From: UBA2991 sp965262975
GTDB lineage: Bacteria > Chloroflexota > Dehalococcoidia > Tepidiformales > Tepidiformaceae
Assembly (NCBI GenBank): GCA_965262975.1
Contig: OZ253575.1
Span: 3,286,001 to 3,350,000 of the forward strand
Length of the DNA: 64,000 nucleotides
Direction of reading: 5' to 3'
Below, piece after piece: positions 1-7,933 of the stretch; position 1 is the stretch's first letter; every line of letters starts with the position of its first letter. The notes under the pieces were generated by a model. It did not search any database, was not told where the DNA came from, and saw nothing but the letters and a program-made list of their open reading frames with translations. The position numbers were made by a program, and so were the translations under genes.

Positions 1-687
1 CTCGTCGCGCAGCTTGTACCGGCCCCCTTCGACCTGAAGAGCTGGAAGACCGTCCACCGCCTGCTTGAAGACGGCTCCATCGGTGATGTGCGCGAGGTCC
101 AGGTCACCGTCCTCAACGGCGCCTCCCTCAACCTCGACGCCCCCCTCCACTGGCGCGACCGCACCGACCTCTCCGGCATGAACGTGATGGCGTACGGCAT
201 CTACACCGAGCTCGTCGCCCGCTGGCTCGGTCCGACCCGCTCCGTCCTCGCCCACGGCGAAACCTTCATCCGCGAGCGCACGAACGCCGAGACCGGCGAG
301 CGCACCGCCATCGAGGTGCCCGACAGCCTCGGTGTCTTCGCCGAGCTGGAGCGCGGTGGTCGCGTCACCTTCCGCGTCTCCACCGTCCTCCACGCCGCTC
401 CCCCCGAGGCGAACGGCATCTCCATCTACGGCTCTGCCGGAACCCTGCACTGGAGCCTCGGCGACACCATGACCTTCGCCCCCCTCGGCGAGGAGCCCGC
501 TCCCCTCGACCCCGACCCCGGCGCCGCCGGCCAGTGGCGCGTCGAGCAGGACTTCGTCGACTCCATCCGCCGGGCCGCCCCCGTCACCCTCACCAACTTC
601 CCCGACGGCGTCCACTACATGCGCGTCATCGAGGCCACCCACCGCAGCCGCACCGAAGGCCGGGCCGTCCCCCTCTCGGAAGTCTAG
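1..687 (+). CDS. Gfo/Idh/MocA-family oxidoreductase, C-terminal part (5' end outside window)
   Basis: The frame is open from base 1 to a TAG at 685-687, so only the last 228 residues are visible and the NAD(P)-binding Rossmann domain lies off the left edge. The visible part reads as the C-terminal alpha/beta domain of the Gfo/Idh/MocA family: an AQLVPAPFDLK segment, a region on how the gene's product sees its substrate (GDVREVQVTVLNG), a central G-M-N-V-M-AYGIYTELVARWLG helix, and a C-terminal DFVDSIR...HYMRVIEATHRS helix typical of the family. Members are NAD(P)-dependent sugar or inositol dehydrogenases and related enzymes. The substrate cannot be read from this fragment. The stop overlaps that of the convergent lipoprotein gene in one CTAG. 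Confidence 0.8.
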   Translation, partial: LVAQLVPAPFDLKSWKTVHRLLEDGSIGDVREVQVTVLNGASLNLDAPLHWRDRTDLSGMNVMAYGIYTELVARWLGPTRSVLAHGETFIRERTNAETGERTAIEVPDSLGVFAELERGGRVTFRVSTVLHAAPPEANGISIYGSAGTLHWSLGDTMTFAPLGEEPAPLDPDPGAAGQWRVEQDFVDSIRRAAPVTLTNFPDGVHYMRVIEATHRSRTEGRAVPLSEV

Positions 688-2372
688 CCGCCCGAGTTCG
701 GAAGAGGCTCTCCCTTCGCCCAGCGAAGGTGGTCGCTCAAGACCCACCCTTGCGTGCCATCTTCCGTCCGGACGTAGATCCAGGTGCAGCTCCAGGATGG
801 GCATCCGGAGTAACTCGTCGCCGTGTGGAGTCCCCCGATCCAATAGGCCTGATTCTTGTAGACGCTTGTCCCGTACTCCACCGCCTCGACAGTCGAACCT
901 CCCTCAAGGCAGGTCACCGTCGGGGATCCTGTCACTGGTTCCTCCAGCACATCGAGGCACGGCCTGTTCGTTGCGACACGAACGAGCAGACGCTGTTCGA
1001 TCGGTGCATGCTCGACCACCGGTGGCAGGAGGGCAGTCAGGACTATGAAAGATGTGGGCCCCTGATACCAGACGGCCACGTACACCTCGCGGCTGGTTGC
1101 TCCCCACCACGGGGAAACGACGAGGAAGGAGTCCGGGGGCTCTTCGGGGCGCCGTTCCATCTCGGTTGCCACGGATGCGACTAGCTCGCCATCCTCGTCG
1201 AGGACAGCTACGGTCTCGTAGTCGTAGTTGTAATTGAGCAGGAAGCGGAGTGGCTCCGTTGGGCTGGGAACGAACCACCTCCCTCGCAACGTGTCCGGCA
1301 AGGGCGCCCACTTGCCTTCGGCGGTCACGATGCGATTGCCGCGGGCGGTCGTGACAACGAGTCCTGAGCTATCGGGAAGCCAGAATGTCTCAGGCGCACG
1401 GGAGAGGTGATTTCCGCTCCAGAAGGCGCTCTTGATGCGAAACAGCTCCTCTCCCGTTGCAGCATCGAACACCGAGACGGCGGTGAGCCTCTCGTATTCC
1501 CCTGGACCGTCCGGGCTTGCTTTCGGAAGCACATTCGCCGCAATCAAGTTCCCGTCCGGCGAAAGGTAGGGCCCATCCCAGGAGCGGGCACATCCGAATG
1601 AGGCGTCCGACAGGATCGTGCCGCCGAGGTCGTACCGGACGACGCGGCAGGTTTCGAAGTCGGCGGCCCTGCCGATCAGGGCGATGCCTTCGTTCGAAGC
1701 GAACGTCGCAACACCGTCGCTGAGCGAAGCATCCCGGCTGAAGGGGCTGCCCAGAGGAACTATGCCGGCAGGCGCCTCGAAAGAGCGTCCTGTCACTCGG
1801 TCACTCAGGAGCGTCTTCCCATCAGAGCGGAGGGCCATGTAGCGCTGCTCTGGTACGGGAAGTCTGCGTGGCTCGTCGCTGCTCTTGAACCATGCGCCTG
1901 TCGCGACATTGAGGATGTACAAACCGGTTTGGGTGATGGGTCCAGCCGGGGGCGGGGGATCGCTGGTGGGTGAGGCGGGCTCGGCGACCCCGGTCGCCAC
2001 CTCTGGCTCGGGGGGCGCGGGCGTCGGCGATGCAGTCGCTGTGGCTGTTGGCGCCGATGCGGTTGGCGAAGACGTGTCGGATGGCGTCGGCGTGACCGTC
2101 GCATCGGTATCAGGAGTCGAGGCGGGAGTGGGTGATGGGGTTGCCGTGGGAGTGGACGCTGGCGCTGCTGGGGGGGCGGTGGTTGCTGCCGTTGCGGTTT
2201 CTTGGGGAGTGGCGCTGGGCCGCTCGGAGGCCTCGGGAGTGGTTGTGGCTGCGGCCGGCTCCGTGCCTGGCGTGGTGGGAGGGGGTGCCAGGGGCTCTTC
2301 GCCCCCACAGGCCATGGCAGCCAACACCCCGGCCGCGACAAGCAGCACCCACCAAGGCTGCAGTCCCTTCAT
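684..2372 (-). CDS. Lipoprotein with Thr/Pro/Ala-rich linker, beta-propeller-like middle and C-terminal SH3-like domain
   Basis: 562 residues. Residues 1-22 are a signal peptide ending in a lipobox (LAAMAC), so Cys22 would be lipidated. Residues about 25-150 are a low-complexity Thr/Ala/Pro/Ser stalk typical of surface lipoproteins. The middle (about 150-460) has repeated short beta-strand segments with WLPDSSGLVV-type turns, like a WD/PD40 propeller. The last about 100 residues contain VRVATNRPCLDVLEEP...QGWVLSDHLRWA, which resembles a bacterial SH3 domain, with paired Cys. It probably sits outside the cytoplasmic membrane and binds a wall or surface ligand. The gene is divergent from the ABC-F gene and converges on the oxidoreductase with stops shared in CTAG. 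No enzymatic function is visible. Confidence 0.75.
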   Translation of the reverse strand: MKGLQPWWVLLVAAGVLAAMACGGEEPLAPPPTTPGTEPAAATTTPEASERPSATPQETATAATTAPPAAPASTPTATPSPTPASTPDTDATVTPTPSDTSSPTASAPTATATASPTPAPPEPEVATGVAEPASPTSDPPPPAGPITQTGLYILNVATGAWFKSSDEPRRLPVPEQRYMALRSDGKTLLSDRVTGRSFEAPAGIVPLGSPFSRDASLSDGVATFASNEGIALIGRAADFETCRVVRYDLGGTILSDASFGCARSWDGPYLSPDGNLIAANVLPKASPDGPGEYERLTAVSVFDAATGEELFRIKSAFWSGNHLSRAPETFWLPDSSGLVVTTARGNRIVTAEGKWAPLPDTLRGRWFVPSPTEPLRFLLNYNYDYETVAVLDEDGELVASVATEMERRPEEPPDSFLVVSPWWGATSREVYVAVWYQGPTSFIVLTALLPPVVEHAPIEQRLLVRVATNRPCLDVLEEPVTGSPTVTCLEGGSTVEAVEYGTSVYKNQAYWIGGLHTATSYSGCPSWSCTWIYVRTEDGTQGWVLSDHLRWAKGEPLPNSGG

Positions 2373-2549
2373 GGGGCCAGCATAGGTGCGGGACGGCCGA
2401 ATTACCCCACCCGTTGCCCGTCCCTCAAGGGCATGCGCGCGAGTGTGAGGTTTAGGTCCGCCTGTTCGGCTGGACGCGCCACCTGCGGTACGCTCGGTTC
2501 TCGCGCCATGAGCAGGAAGGTTCCGCTCGCGCGCTGAGGCTCACCGTTC

Positions 2550-4124
2550 ATGTTCTTCGCCGATGGCGTTGCCAAGTTCTTTGGGGCGCGTGATGTGCTT
2601 CGAGACGTCTCGTTCGTCGTCAGCGACGGCGAGCGGGCCGGCCTCGTGGGGCCGAACGGAGCGGGCAAGTCGACCATCCTCAAGCTGCTCGCGCGCGAGC
2701 TGGAGCCGGACGGCGGCCACGCCGGGAGCCGGGGCGGCCGCCTTGGCTACCTCCACCAGGAGACCGGACTCGCCTCCGAGGAGACGCTGGTCACCGAGAT
2801 GTGGCGCGCCTTTCCCGATGCACTGGCGATCGAGCTTGAGCTCGAACAAGTCGCGCGCAGCATCGAACAGGCCGGCGACGGCGCGCTCGATCAGCTGATC
2901 GAGCGGCAAGCGCGTCTCTTCGACGACTTCGACGCCGTCGATGGCTACCGCATCGAAGCCCGCATCGGGCGCGTCCTCGATGGCCTCGGCTTCAGCACCG
3001 AGGATCGCGCGCGCCCCTGCGGCGACTTCAGCGGCGGCTGGCAGATGCGCGTGGCCCTCGCCCAGGCGCTCGTCCGCCGCCCCCAAAACCTGCTCCTCGA
3101 CGAGCCTACCAACCACCTCGACGGCGCCGCCCGCGACTGGCTCGCGGGCGAGCTGAGCGAGTACTCCGGCGCGCTCTTGATTGTCACCCACGACGGCGAC
3201 TTCCTGGACCGGGTCGCGAGTCGCATCCTCGACCTGCGCGATGGCGCCGTGGAGTCGTACACGGGCAACTACAGCTCCTACCAGCGTCAGAAGGCGGACA
3301 AGCTCCAGGCCCAGGATCGCGCAGCCGCCCGCCAGGAGCGGGAGATCGCCCGCCAGGAGCGCTTCATCGAGCGCTTCCGCGCGAAGGCCACCAAGGCGAC
3401 CGCCGTCCAGAGCCGCGAGCGCCAGATCTCGAAGATCGAGCGCATCTCGCGGACCCGCAAGGAGGCCGCGGTCACCTTCAGCCTCGAAGCGACGGGCCGC
3501 ACCGAGCGCGACGTGCTTGTCTGCAGCGGCGTCTCCCACGCCTACGGCGAGAACCTTGTCCTGCTCGGTGTCGACCTCCATGTCGAGCGCTCCCAGAAGG
3601 TCGTCCTCGTGGGGCCGAACGGCAGCGGCAAGAGCACCCTCCTCAAGATCGCCGCCGGCGACCTCCCTCCCAGCGAGGGCGAGGTCGAGTGGGCCGGGCG
3701 CGCCATCCGCGCCTACTACGACCAGCACCAGGACGAAGCGCTCGACCCCGATCACACCGTCCTGGAGGAGGTCGCGGCTGCTGCCCCGGGCGCGCCCGAG
3801 GTGCGGCTTCGCTCCACCCTCGGCCAGTTCCTCTTCCGCGGCGATGCCGTCTTCAAGCGCGTGGCCGTGCTCTCCGGTGGAGAACGCAGCCGCGTCGCCC
3901 TCGCCAAGCTCCTGCTCAAGCCCGCCAACGTCCTGCTCCTCGACGAGCCGACCAACCACCTCGACCGCACCACCCGCCGCAAGCTCATCGAGGCGCTTGA
4001 GCGCTACGACGGCACGCTCCTCTGCGCGAGCCACGATCCCGCCATCGTCGAGCGCGTCGCCACCCGCGTCTACGAAGTCAGCGACCTCGGCGTGCGCGAG
4101 GTGCTGGAGCACCGCCGGGACTAG
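2550..4124 (+). CDS. ABC-F family ATP-binding protein (ribosome-associated translation/resistance factor type)
   Basis: 524 residues with two ABC domains in one chain and no membrane segments. Domain 1 has Walker A GPNGAGKST (about 39-47), signature FSGGW and Walker B LLLDEPTNHLD. Domain 2 has GPNGSGKST, LSGGERSR and a second LLLDEPTNHLD. A charged linker rich in Arg/Glu/Lys (about 245-305: QERFIERFRAKATKA) joins them, as in Uup/YdiF/EttA-type ABC-F proteins. These act in the cytoplasm on ribosomes, either easing stalled translation or protecting from antibiotics. The linker is too generic to choose a subfamily. The ATG at 2550 lies directly before the first domain; no strong ribosome binding site is visible. 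It is a single gene diverging from the SH3 lipoprotein. Confidence 0.9.
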   Translation: MFFADGVAKFFGARDVLRDVSFVVSDGERAGLVGPNGAGKSTILKLLARELEPDGGHAGSRGGRLGYLHQETGLASEETLVTEMWRAFPDALAIELELEQVARSIEQAGDGALDQLIERQARLFDDFDAVDGYRIEARIGRVLDGLGFSTEDRARPCGDFSGGWQMRVALAQALVRRPQNLLLDEPTNHLDGAARDWLAGELSEYSGALLIVTHDGDFLDRVASRILDLRDGAVESYTGNYSSYQRQKADKLQAQDRAAARQEREIARQERFIERFRAKATKATAVQSRERQISKIERISRTRKEAAVTFSLEATGRTERDVLVCSGVSHAYGENLVLLGVDLHVERSQKVVLVGPNGSGKSTLLKIAAGDLPPSEGEVEWAGRAIRAYYDQHQDEALDPDHTVLEEVAAAAPGAPEVRLRSTLGQFLFRGDAVFKRVAVLSGGERSRVALAKLLLKPANVLLLDEPTNHLDRTTRRKLIEALERYDGTLLCASHDPAIVERVATRVYEVSDLGVREVLEHRRD

Positions 4125-4201
4125 CGAGCGGATCGCCGCCCCATCCCATTGCCACCCCTGTAAGGTTCGCGCGGTCAGCAACCTTCTTAGGAGGCAGCCC
4201 C

Positions 4202-5428
4202 ATGCCGCAGGCCGAACCCTTCACCGTCGCCATCCCCGACGAGGACATCGCCGACCTCCACCGCCGCCTCGATCGCACCCGCTTCCCCGCCGACTTCGCC
4301 AACGACGACTGGCGCTTCGGCATGAACCGCGAGTACCTCGAATCGTTCCTGCACTCCTGGCGGCACGAGTTCGATTGGCGCGAGACCGAAGCCCGCATCA
4401 ACGCCTACAACAACTACCAGGTCGACTTCGAGGGCGTGCCCGTGCACTTCATCCACGAGCGCGGCAAGGGCCCGAACCCCATGCCCCTCATCCTCACGCA
4501 CGGCTGGCCCTGGACCTTCTGGGACTTCGAGCAGGTCATCGGCCCCCTCACCGACCCCGCCGCTTACGGCGGCGACCCCGCCGACGCCTTCGATGTCGTG
4601 GTGCCCTCCCTCCCCGGCTTCGGCTTCTCCACCCCCCTGCGCGTCGACGGCCTCCAGACGAGCAAGGCCGTCGACCTCTGGGCCCGCCTGATGACCGACG
4701 TGCTCGGCTACGAGCGCTTCGCCACCGGCGGCGGCGACTTCGGCGCGATGCTCTCCGGCACGCTCGGCTACCGCTACCCCGACCGCGTCCTCGGCGTCTA
4801 CCTGACCCTCCCCTCCCTGCCCTCGACCTCCGTCCCGGAAAACCTTCCCGAGCCGGGTAGCACGAGCCAGTTGGTGGGCATGCTCATGGGCCCCGCGATG
4901 CGCACCAGCCGAGACGACTTCGCCCCCGACGAGCGCCACCGCTACGACACCATGGAGGAGCGCTGGAAGACCGCCCTGTCCCATATCGCCGTCCACACCA
5001 CCGACCCGCAGACGCTCTCCTTCGCCCTCCACGACTCGCCCGCCGGCCTCGCCGCCTGGCTCGTCGAGCGCCGCCGCAACTGGAGCGACAACGACGGCGA
5101 CGTCGAGGAGGCGTTCTCGCGCCAGTTCCTGCTCGACACGGTCAGCATCTACTGGTTCACCGAGAGCTTCGTCACCACCTCACGCTGGTACTGGCACACC
5201 TTCCGCACCCCGCCCCAGCCAGTGCCCGACCCCGAGGCCGCCCGCAAGGTGCCCCTCGGCCTGCCCGTCTTCCCCAAGGAGATGATCTTCGTGCCCCGCA
5301 CCGCCGCCGAGGCCAGCGCCAACGTCGTCCATTGGAGCGAGCAGCCCCGCGGCGGCCACTTCGCCCCCTCCGAGGTCCCCGACCTCTTCATCGACGACAT
5401 CCGCGCCTTCTTCCGCAAACTCCGCTAG
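4202..5428 (+). CDS. Epoxide hydrolase (EHN-type alpha/beta hydrolase)
   Basis: 408 residues, the usual length for microsomal-type epoxide hydrolases with the EHN N-terminal domain. Residues 1-110 match EHN (FTVAIPDEDIADLHRRLDRTRFP). The hydrolase core shows the oxyanion motif HGWP (100-103), the nucleophile elbow GGGDFG with Asp179, and a late His in RGGHFAP (about 389). The reaction expected is hydrolysis of an epoxide to a diol through an ester on Asp179. The start is an ATG preceded by TTAGGAGG. It stands alone between the ABC-F gene and the toxin-antitoxin cluster. The physiological substrate is unknown; it could be a xenobiotic or a lipid epoxide. Confidence 0.9.
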   Translation: MPQAEPFTVAIPDEDIADLHRRLDRTRFPADFANDDWRFGMNREYLESFLHSWRHEFDWRETEARINAYNNYQVDFEGVPVHFIHERGKGPNPMPLILTHGWPWTFWDFEQVIGPLTDPAAYGGDPADAFDVVVPSLPGFGFSTPLRVDGLQTSKAVDLWARLMTDVLGYERFATGGGDFGAMLSGTLGYRYPDRVLGVYLTLPSLPSTSVPENLPEPGSTSQLVGMLMGPAMRTSRDDFAPDERHRYDTMEERWKTALSHIAVHTTDPQTLSFALHDSPAGLAAWLVERRRNWSDNDGDVEEAFSRQFLLDTVSIYWFTESFVTTSRWYWHTFRTPPQPVPDPEAARKVPLGLPVFPKEMIFVPRTAAEASANVVHWSEQPRGGHFAPSEVPDLFIDDIRAFFRKLR

Positions 5429-5437
5429 AGATAGGCG

Positions 5438-5905
5438 TCAGGCCAATTCGAGGTTGGGAAAGTAGGTCGCGTAGAACCCGCGGTCGCGCGTGAGCAGCCG
5501 GTCTGCGTGCACGAGTGCGTGCGCCCCAATGAGGAAGTCCGCCACGAGGTGCTGTCGGGTCCGCAGGGGCTCTCCGCACGCCTCGCAGGGGACCGACTGT
5601 GGCGCGCCGCACCGCGCGCACACAAGTGACCGCGGCCGCCGCTGCGAGTAGACCCGCCAAGCTTCCCCCGCAAGGTGCAAGGCTGGTCTGCTTGGTGACT
5701 CCAGCCGGATGGCCGTGTCGTCCAGGAACCGGTCAAGAGCCTCGTGACCCGCGAACTCCCCGGCGAGTTCGGCATAGACCGCGTCCATGATGACCATGGC
5801 TCCCTCCCCCCGTGCGGCCTCAAGCAACACCCACGTCTCTTCCCCGTGAGGAGCGTTTTCGATGACGAGGTCGAGCAGGATGTTGGTGTCGAGGGCTGAG
5901 ATCAC
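5438..5905 (-). CDS. PIN-domain ribonuclease (VapC-like toxin) with a four-cysteine insertion
   Basis: 155 residues. PIN acidic residues are in the expected places: Asp6 in MISALDTNIL, Glu46, Asp123 in VADFLIGAHA, and Asp141 in LLTRDRGFY. Such proteins cleave tRNA or other RNA with Mg2+. Between the third and fourth helices the protein carries Cys96, Cys99, Cys107 and Cys110 (CARC and CEAC), spaced like a small zinc ribbon. The gene starts inside the end of the AbrB-type antitoxin gene (4-nt ATGA overlap), so the two are co-translated, which is the normal arrangement for VapBC pairs. Toxicity and RNA target are inferences from the family. Confidence 0.87.
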   Translation of the reverse strand: MISALDTNILLDLVIENAPHGEETWVLLEAARGEGAMVIMDAVYAELAGEFAGHEALDRFLDDTAIRLESPSRPALHLAGEAWRVYSQRRPRSLVCARCGAPQSVPCEACGEPLRTRQHLVADFLIGAHALVHADRLLTRDRGFYATYFPNLELA

Positions 5906-6126
5906 CGGCCCCGCATCTCCTCGACGATTTCATCGGGCGTCTGCTCCCGCTTTCCGAGGTAGCCCACCCACTTGTCGAAGGGGCTTTCCTCGACGTCCTT
6001 CTCCAGGACGAACTTGCCGTCCTTCTCGACGAATTTCACCTTGTCGCCGCCGCGCAGGCCCATCTGGTCCCGAACCGCCTTGGGGATGGTGACCTGCCCC
6101 TTGCTGGTGATCGTCATGCTGGCCAT
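5902..6126 (-). CDS. AbrB/MazE/SpoVT-type antitoxin and autorepressor
   Basis: 74 residues. The first 45 form a swapped-hairpin AbrB DNA-binding domain (MTITSKGQVTIPKAVRDQMG). The acidic tail (EESPFDKW...TPDEIVEEMRGR) would wrap around and inhibit the PIN toxin encoded immediately downstream with a 4-nt overlap. Two starts are possible, ATG at 6126 or the internal ATG three codons later; both keep the domain. A perfect 9-bp inverted repeat lies 27-49 nt upstream of the start and is the likely operator for autoregulation. Confidence 0.9.
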   Translation of the reverse strand: MASMTITSKGQVTIPKAVRDQMGLRGGDKVKFVEKDGKFVLEKDVEESPFDKWVGYLGKREQTPDEIVEEMRGR

Positions 6127-6152
6127 GGAACGCTCCCGGGTAATGATTTGGC

Positions 6153-6175
6153 GGTATTACCTCCATGGTAATACC
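6153..6175. promoter_or_regulatory. Palindromic operator upstream of the AbrB/PIN pair
   Basis: GGTATTACC at 6153-6161 and GGTAATACC at 6167-6175 are exact reverse complements separated by TCCAT. This AT-richer palindrome sits in the 54-bp gap between the HEPN stop and the antitoxin start. AbrB-type antitoxins bind such inverted repeats, so this is probably the operator of the downstream pair. Binding is inferred. Confidence 0.65.
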
Positions 6176-6180
6176 TTGCC

Positions 6181-6603
6181 TCAAGCCATGTCGCTGACAC
6201 GCTCCTCCACGAACCCCAGCACCTCGGACGCAATCTCCAGCGCCCGCTCCGCGTCCGTCGCGTCGTACGCCTCCGCCGGGACGCCTCCGGGGAGAGTCGT
6301 CGGGTAGCGCGCCCCGAGGGTGTGCTTGTCGAGCAGGATCGCCATCGGCCGGATCGCCTCGAACGTGGGGTCGAACGCGACCGCATCCTCGCAGAGGTCG
6401 GCCAGCGCCCCGCCCCACACCGCCTCCGCCCCCTCCCCGAGCAGGAACGCCGTGACCGCCTTCTCCGCGCACTGCTGCGCGAGGAAGCACGCGAGCGCGT
6501 GCCGCTCCGCCTCCGCCACCAGCCGTCCGTCGGCCAGGTCGTGGCGCGCCTGCGCGAGCCAGCGGGCCGCCTCGCGCTCGCCGCTGCGGGGCGCCTCAGG
6601 CAT
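6181..6603 (-). CDS. HEPN-domain protein (partner of an MNT nucleotidyltransferase)
   Basis: 140 residues, counting from the ATG at 6603, which starts inside the last codons of the MNT gene (8-nt overlap). It has the HEPN four-helix signature of the PF05168 group: AARWLAQARHDLADGRL, then ACFLAQQCAEKAVTAFLL, then a helix around DLCEDAV, and a C-terminal ARYP...DATDAERALEIA segment. HEPN/MNT pairs behave as toxin-antitoxin systems in which HEPN is the RNase toxin and MNT the antidote. The classical RNase Rx4-6H motif is not evident here, so catalysis is uncertain. A longer in-frame extension upstream overlaps MNT fully and looks noncoding. Confidence 0.8.
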   Translation of the reverse strand: MPEAPRSGEREAARWLAQARHDLADGRLVAEAERHALACFLAQQCAEKAVTAFLLGEGAEAVWGGALADLCEDAVAFDPTFEAIRPMAILLDKHTLGARYPTTLPGGVPAEAYDATDAERALEIASEVLGFVEERVSDMA

Positions 6604-6922
6604 TGGCCGCCAGCGCTCGGCGCAGCACCGGGTCGCGTTCCCCCAACTCGTCGAACTCCTCCGGCGTGTACACCCAGAAGTGCGTCGCCACGCGCGGCTG
6701 CAGGTGCGACACGAAGAAGTCCGCCCGCCGCCGGAACGGCTCGGACGTCCCCCGCACGAGCACCAGCTCCAGCGCGCTCCCCACGTCCACCTCCCCGGTC
6801 GCAAGGTCGCCCAGCAGGTAGGAGCGCTCCACTCCCAGCATCGGGAGCTCCGCGGCCATGTGCTGCAGCTCCGCCTCCAGCAGCTCGCGGCGGCGGGCGG
6901 CGAAGCCGATCATGACCGCCAT
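6596..6922 (-). CDS. MNT-type minimal nucleotidyltransferase domain protein (degenerate active site)
   Basis: 108 residues. The helix-strand layout LGVERSYLLGDLATGEVDVGSALELVLVRG corresponds to the GSxARGE...SDLDLLV core of minimal nucleotidyltransferases. Two changes stand out: GS is GD, and the metal-binding D-x-D becomes A-x-E. In known MNT antitoxins this site AMPylates the HEPN toxin; the changes suggest a weakened or noncatalytic partner. The gene begins 5 nt after the NHL gene stop, so it is probably transcribed from the DUF1800-DUF1501-NHL operon, and it overlaps the HEPN gene by 8 nt. Family assignment is good, activity doubtful. Confidence 0.72.
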   Translation of the reverse strand: MAVMIGFAARRRELLEAELQHMAAELPMLGVERSYLLGDLATGEVDVGSALELVLVRGTSEPFRRRADFFVSHLQPRVATHFWVYTPEEFDELGERDPVLRRALAANA

Positions 6923-6927
6923 GCGCG

Positions 6928-7923
6928 TCAGGTCGTCAGCAGCGTCGGCGCGCTGAGCGGAGGCATGATCTCGTCTGGTTCGAGCACGTACGCCTCCTTC
7001 TCGTAGACCTGCACGCGGTGCGATCCCAGGTCCGGCACGTACAGGCGTCCCCTGCCATCGACCCGCACCGAGCAGGGGGCGCGCAGCCGGCGCTGCTCCT
7101 CCAGGTTCGACATCTCCCGCAGCCGCAGCGTCTTCTGGTTCGCGAGGATGTACCGGCGTCCGATCGCCGAGAGCGTCGCGTCGCCGAGGAACTGCTGCAC
7201 GTAGCGGCCCGTGTGCGCGAAGAGCTGCACGCGGTTGTTCCCCCGGTCCGCCACGTAGATGTCGCCGTGCTCGTCGACGGCCACGCCGGAGGGCCGGTTG
7301 AACTCCCCGTTCCCGGCGCCGCTCCCGCCGAGAACGAGCAGCGGTTCGCCTGCGGCCGTCAGCTTCTGGACGCGGTCGTTGCGCCAGTCGGCCACGTAGA
7401 TGTCGCCCTCCTCGTCGACCGTCAGGCCCCAGGGCATATCGAACTCGCCCGGCTCACTGCCGTGGCTCCCCCACCCGCCAAGGTGGCGCCCCTCGGGCGT
7501 GAAGCGCTGGATGCGGTGGTTCCCCGTGTCCGCCACGAGCAACTGTCCCTCCCCGTCGAAGGCGAGTCCGGAGGGCCGATCCAGCTGCCCCGGCGCGGAC
7601 CCATGCTCCCCCCACGTCCGCACCACCTCCCCCTCGGGCGTCACTACCGCGATGCCGTGCTTCCCCTCATCCGAGACGTAGAAGTTCCCCTCCGGCCCGC
7701 GCACGATGCAGGAAGGCCAGAGGAAGTCGGCGTTGATGGCCCCGAGGTCTTCGTCGTCCTGGCTCAGCCGCCGGACGTGCGACGCCACCTCGGTACGGCA
7801 GACGACGAACAGCACGTCGTCGTCGCCCAGCGCCAGGTCGGTTGGGTAGGAGGTTACGCGGCGCATCCCCACCGTCCTCAGGTAGGGGAAGCCCGCCCGT
7901 AGCAGCGCATGCGCCTTCGGCAC
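6928..7923 (-). CDS. NHL-repeat beta-propeller protein
   Basis: 331 residues from a GTG at 7923. This start is chosen because GAGGG lies about 7 nt before it and it follows the DUF1501 stop by 10 nt; a longer frame back to 7986 would overlap DUF1501. The protein contains repeated NHL blades such as RPSGLAFDGEGQLLVADTGNHRIQRF, MPWGLTVDEEGDIYVADWRNDRVQKL and RPSGVAVDEHGDIYVADRGNNRVQLF, shown here only in part of their pattern: P-x-G-hydrophobic, D-x-x-G-x-h-Y/V-V-A-D, N-x-R-h-Q. Blades are about 45 residues apart, so it should fold as a six-bladed propeller. No signal peptide is visible. It is third in a DUF1800-DUF1501-NHL operon. Its ligand is unknown. Confidence 0.85.
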   Translation of the reverse strand: MPKAHALLRAGFPYLRTVGMRRVTSYPTDLALGDDDVLFVVCRTEVASHVRRLSQDDEDLGAINADFLWPSCIVRGPEGNFYVSDEGKHGIAVVTPEGEVVRTWGEHGSAPGQLDRPSGLAFDGEGQLLVADTGNHRIQRFTPEGRHLGGWGSHGSEPGEFDMPWGLTVDEEGDIYVADWRNDRVQKLTAAGEPLLVLGGSGAGNGEFNRPSGVAVDEHGDIYVADRGNNRVQLFAHTGRYVQQFLGDATLSAIGRRYILANQKTLRLREMSNLEEQRRLRAPCSVRVDGRGRLYVPDLGSHRVQVYEKEAYVLEPDEIMPPLSAPTLLTT

Positions 7924-7933
7924 GCCGATACCC

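Noticed and set aside
2541..4181. Long antisense open frame under the ABC-F gene
   Set aside because: It is an effect of GC-rich codon bias; the encoded sequence is low-complexity acidic and has no family resemblance, while the plus-strand gene has all ABC-F motifs.
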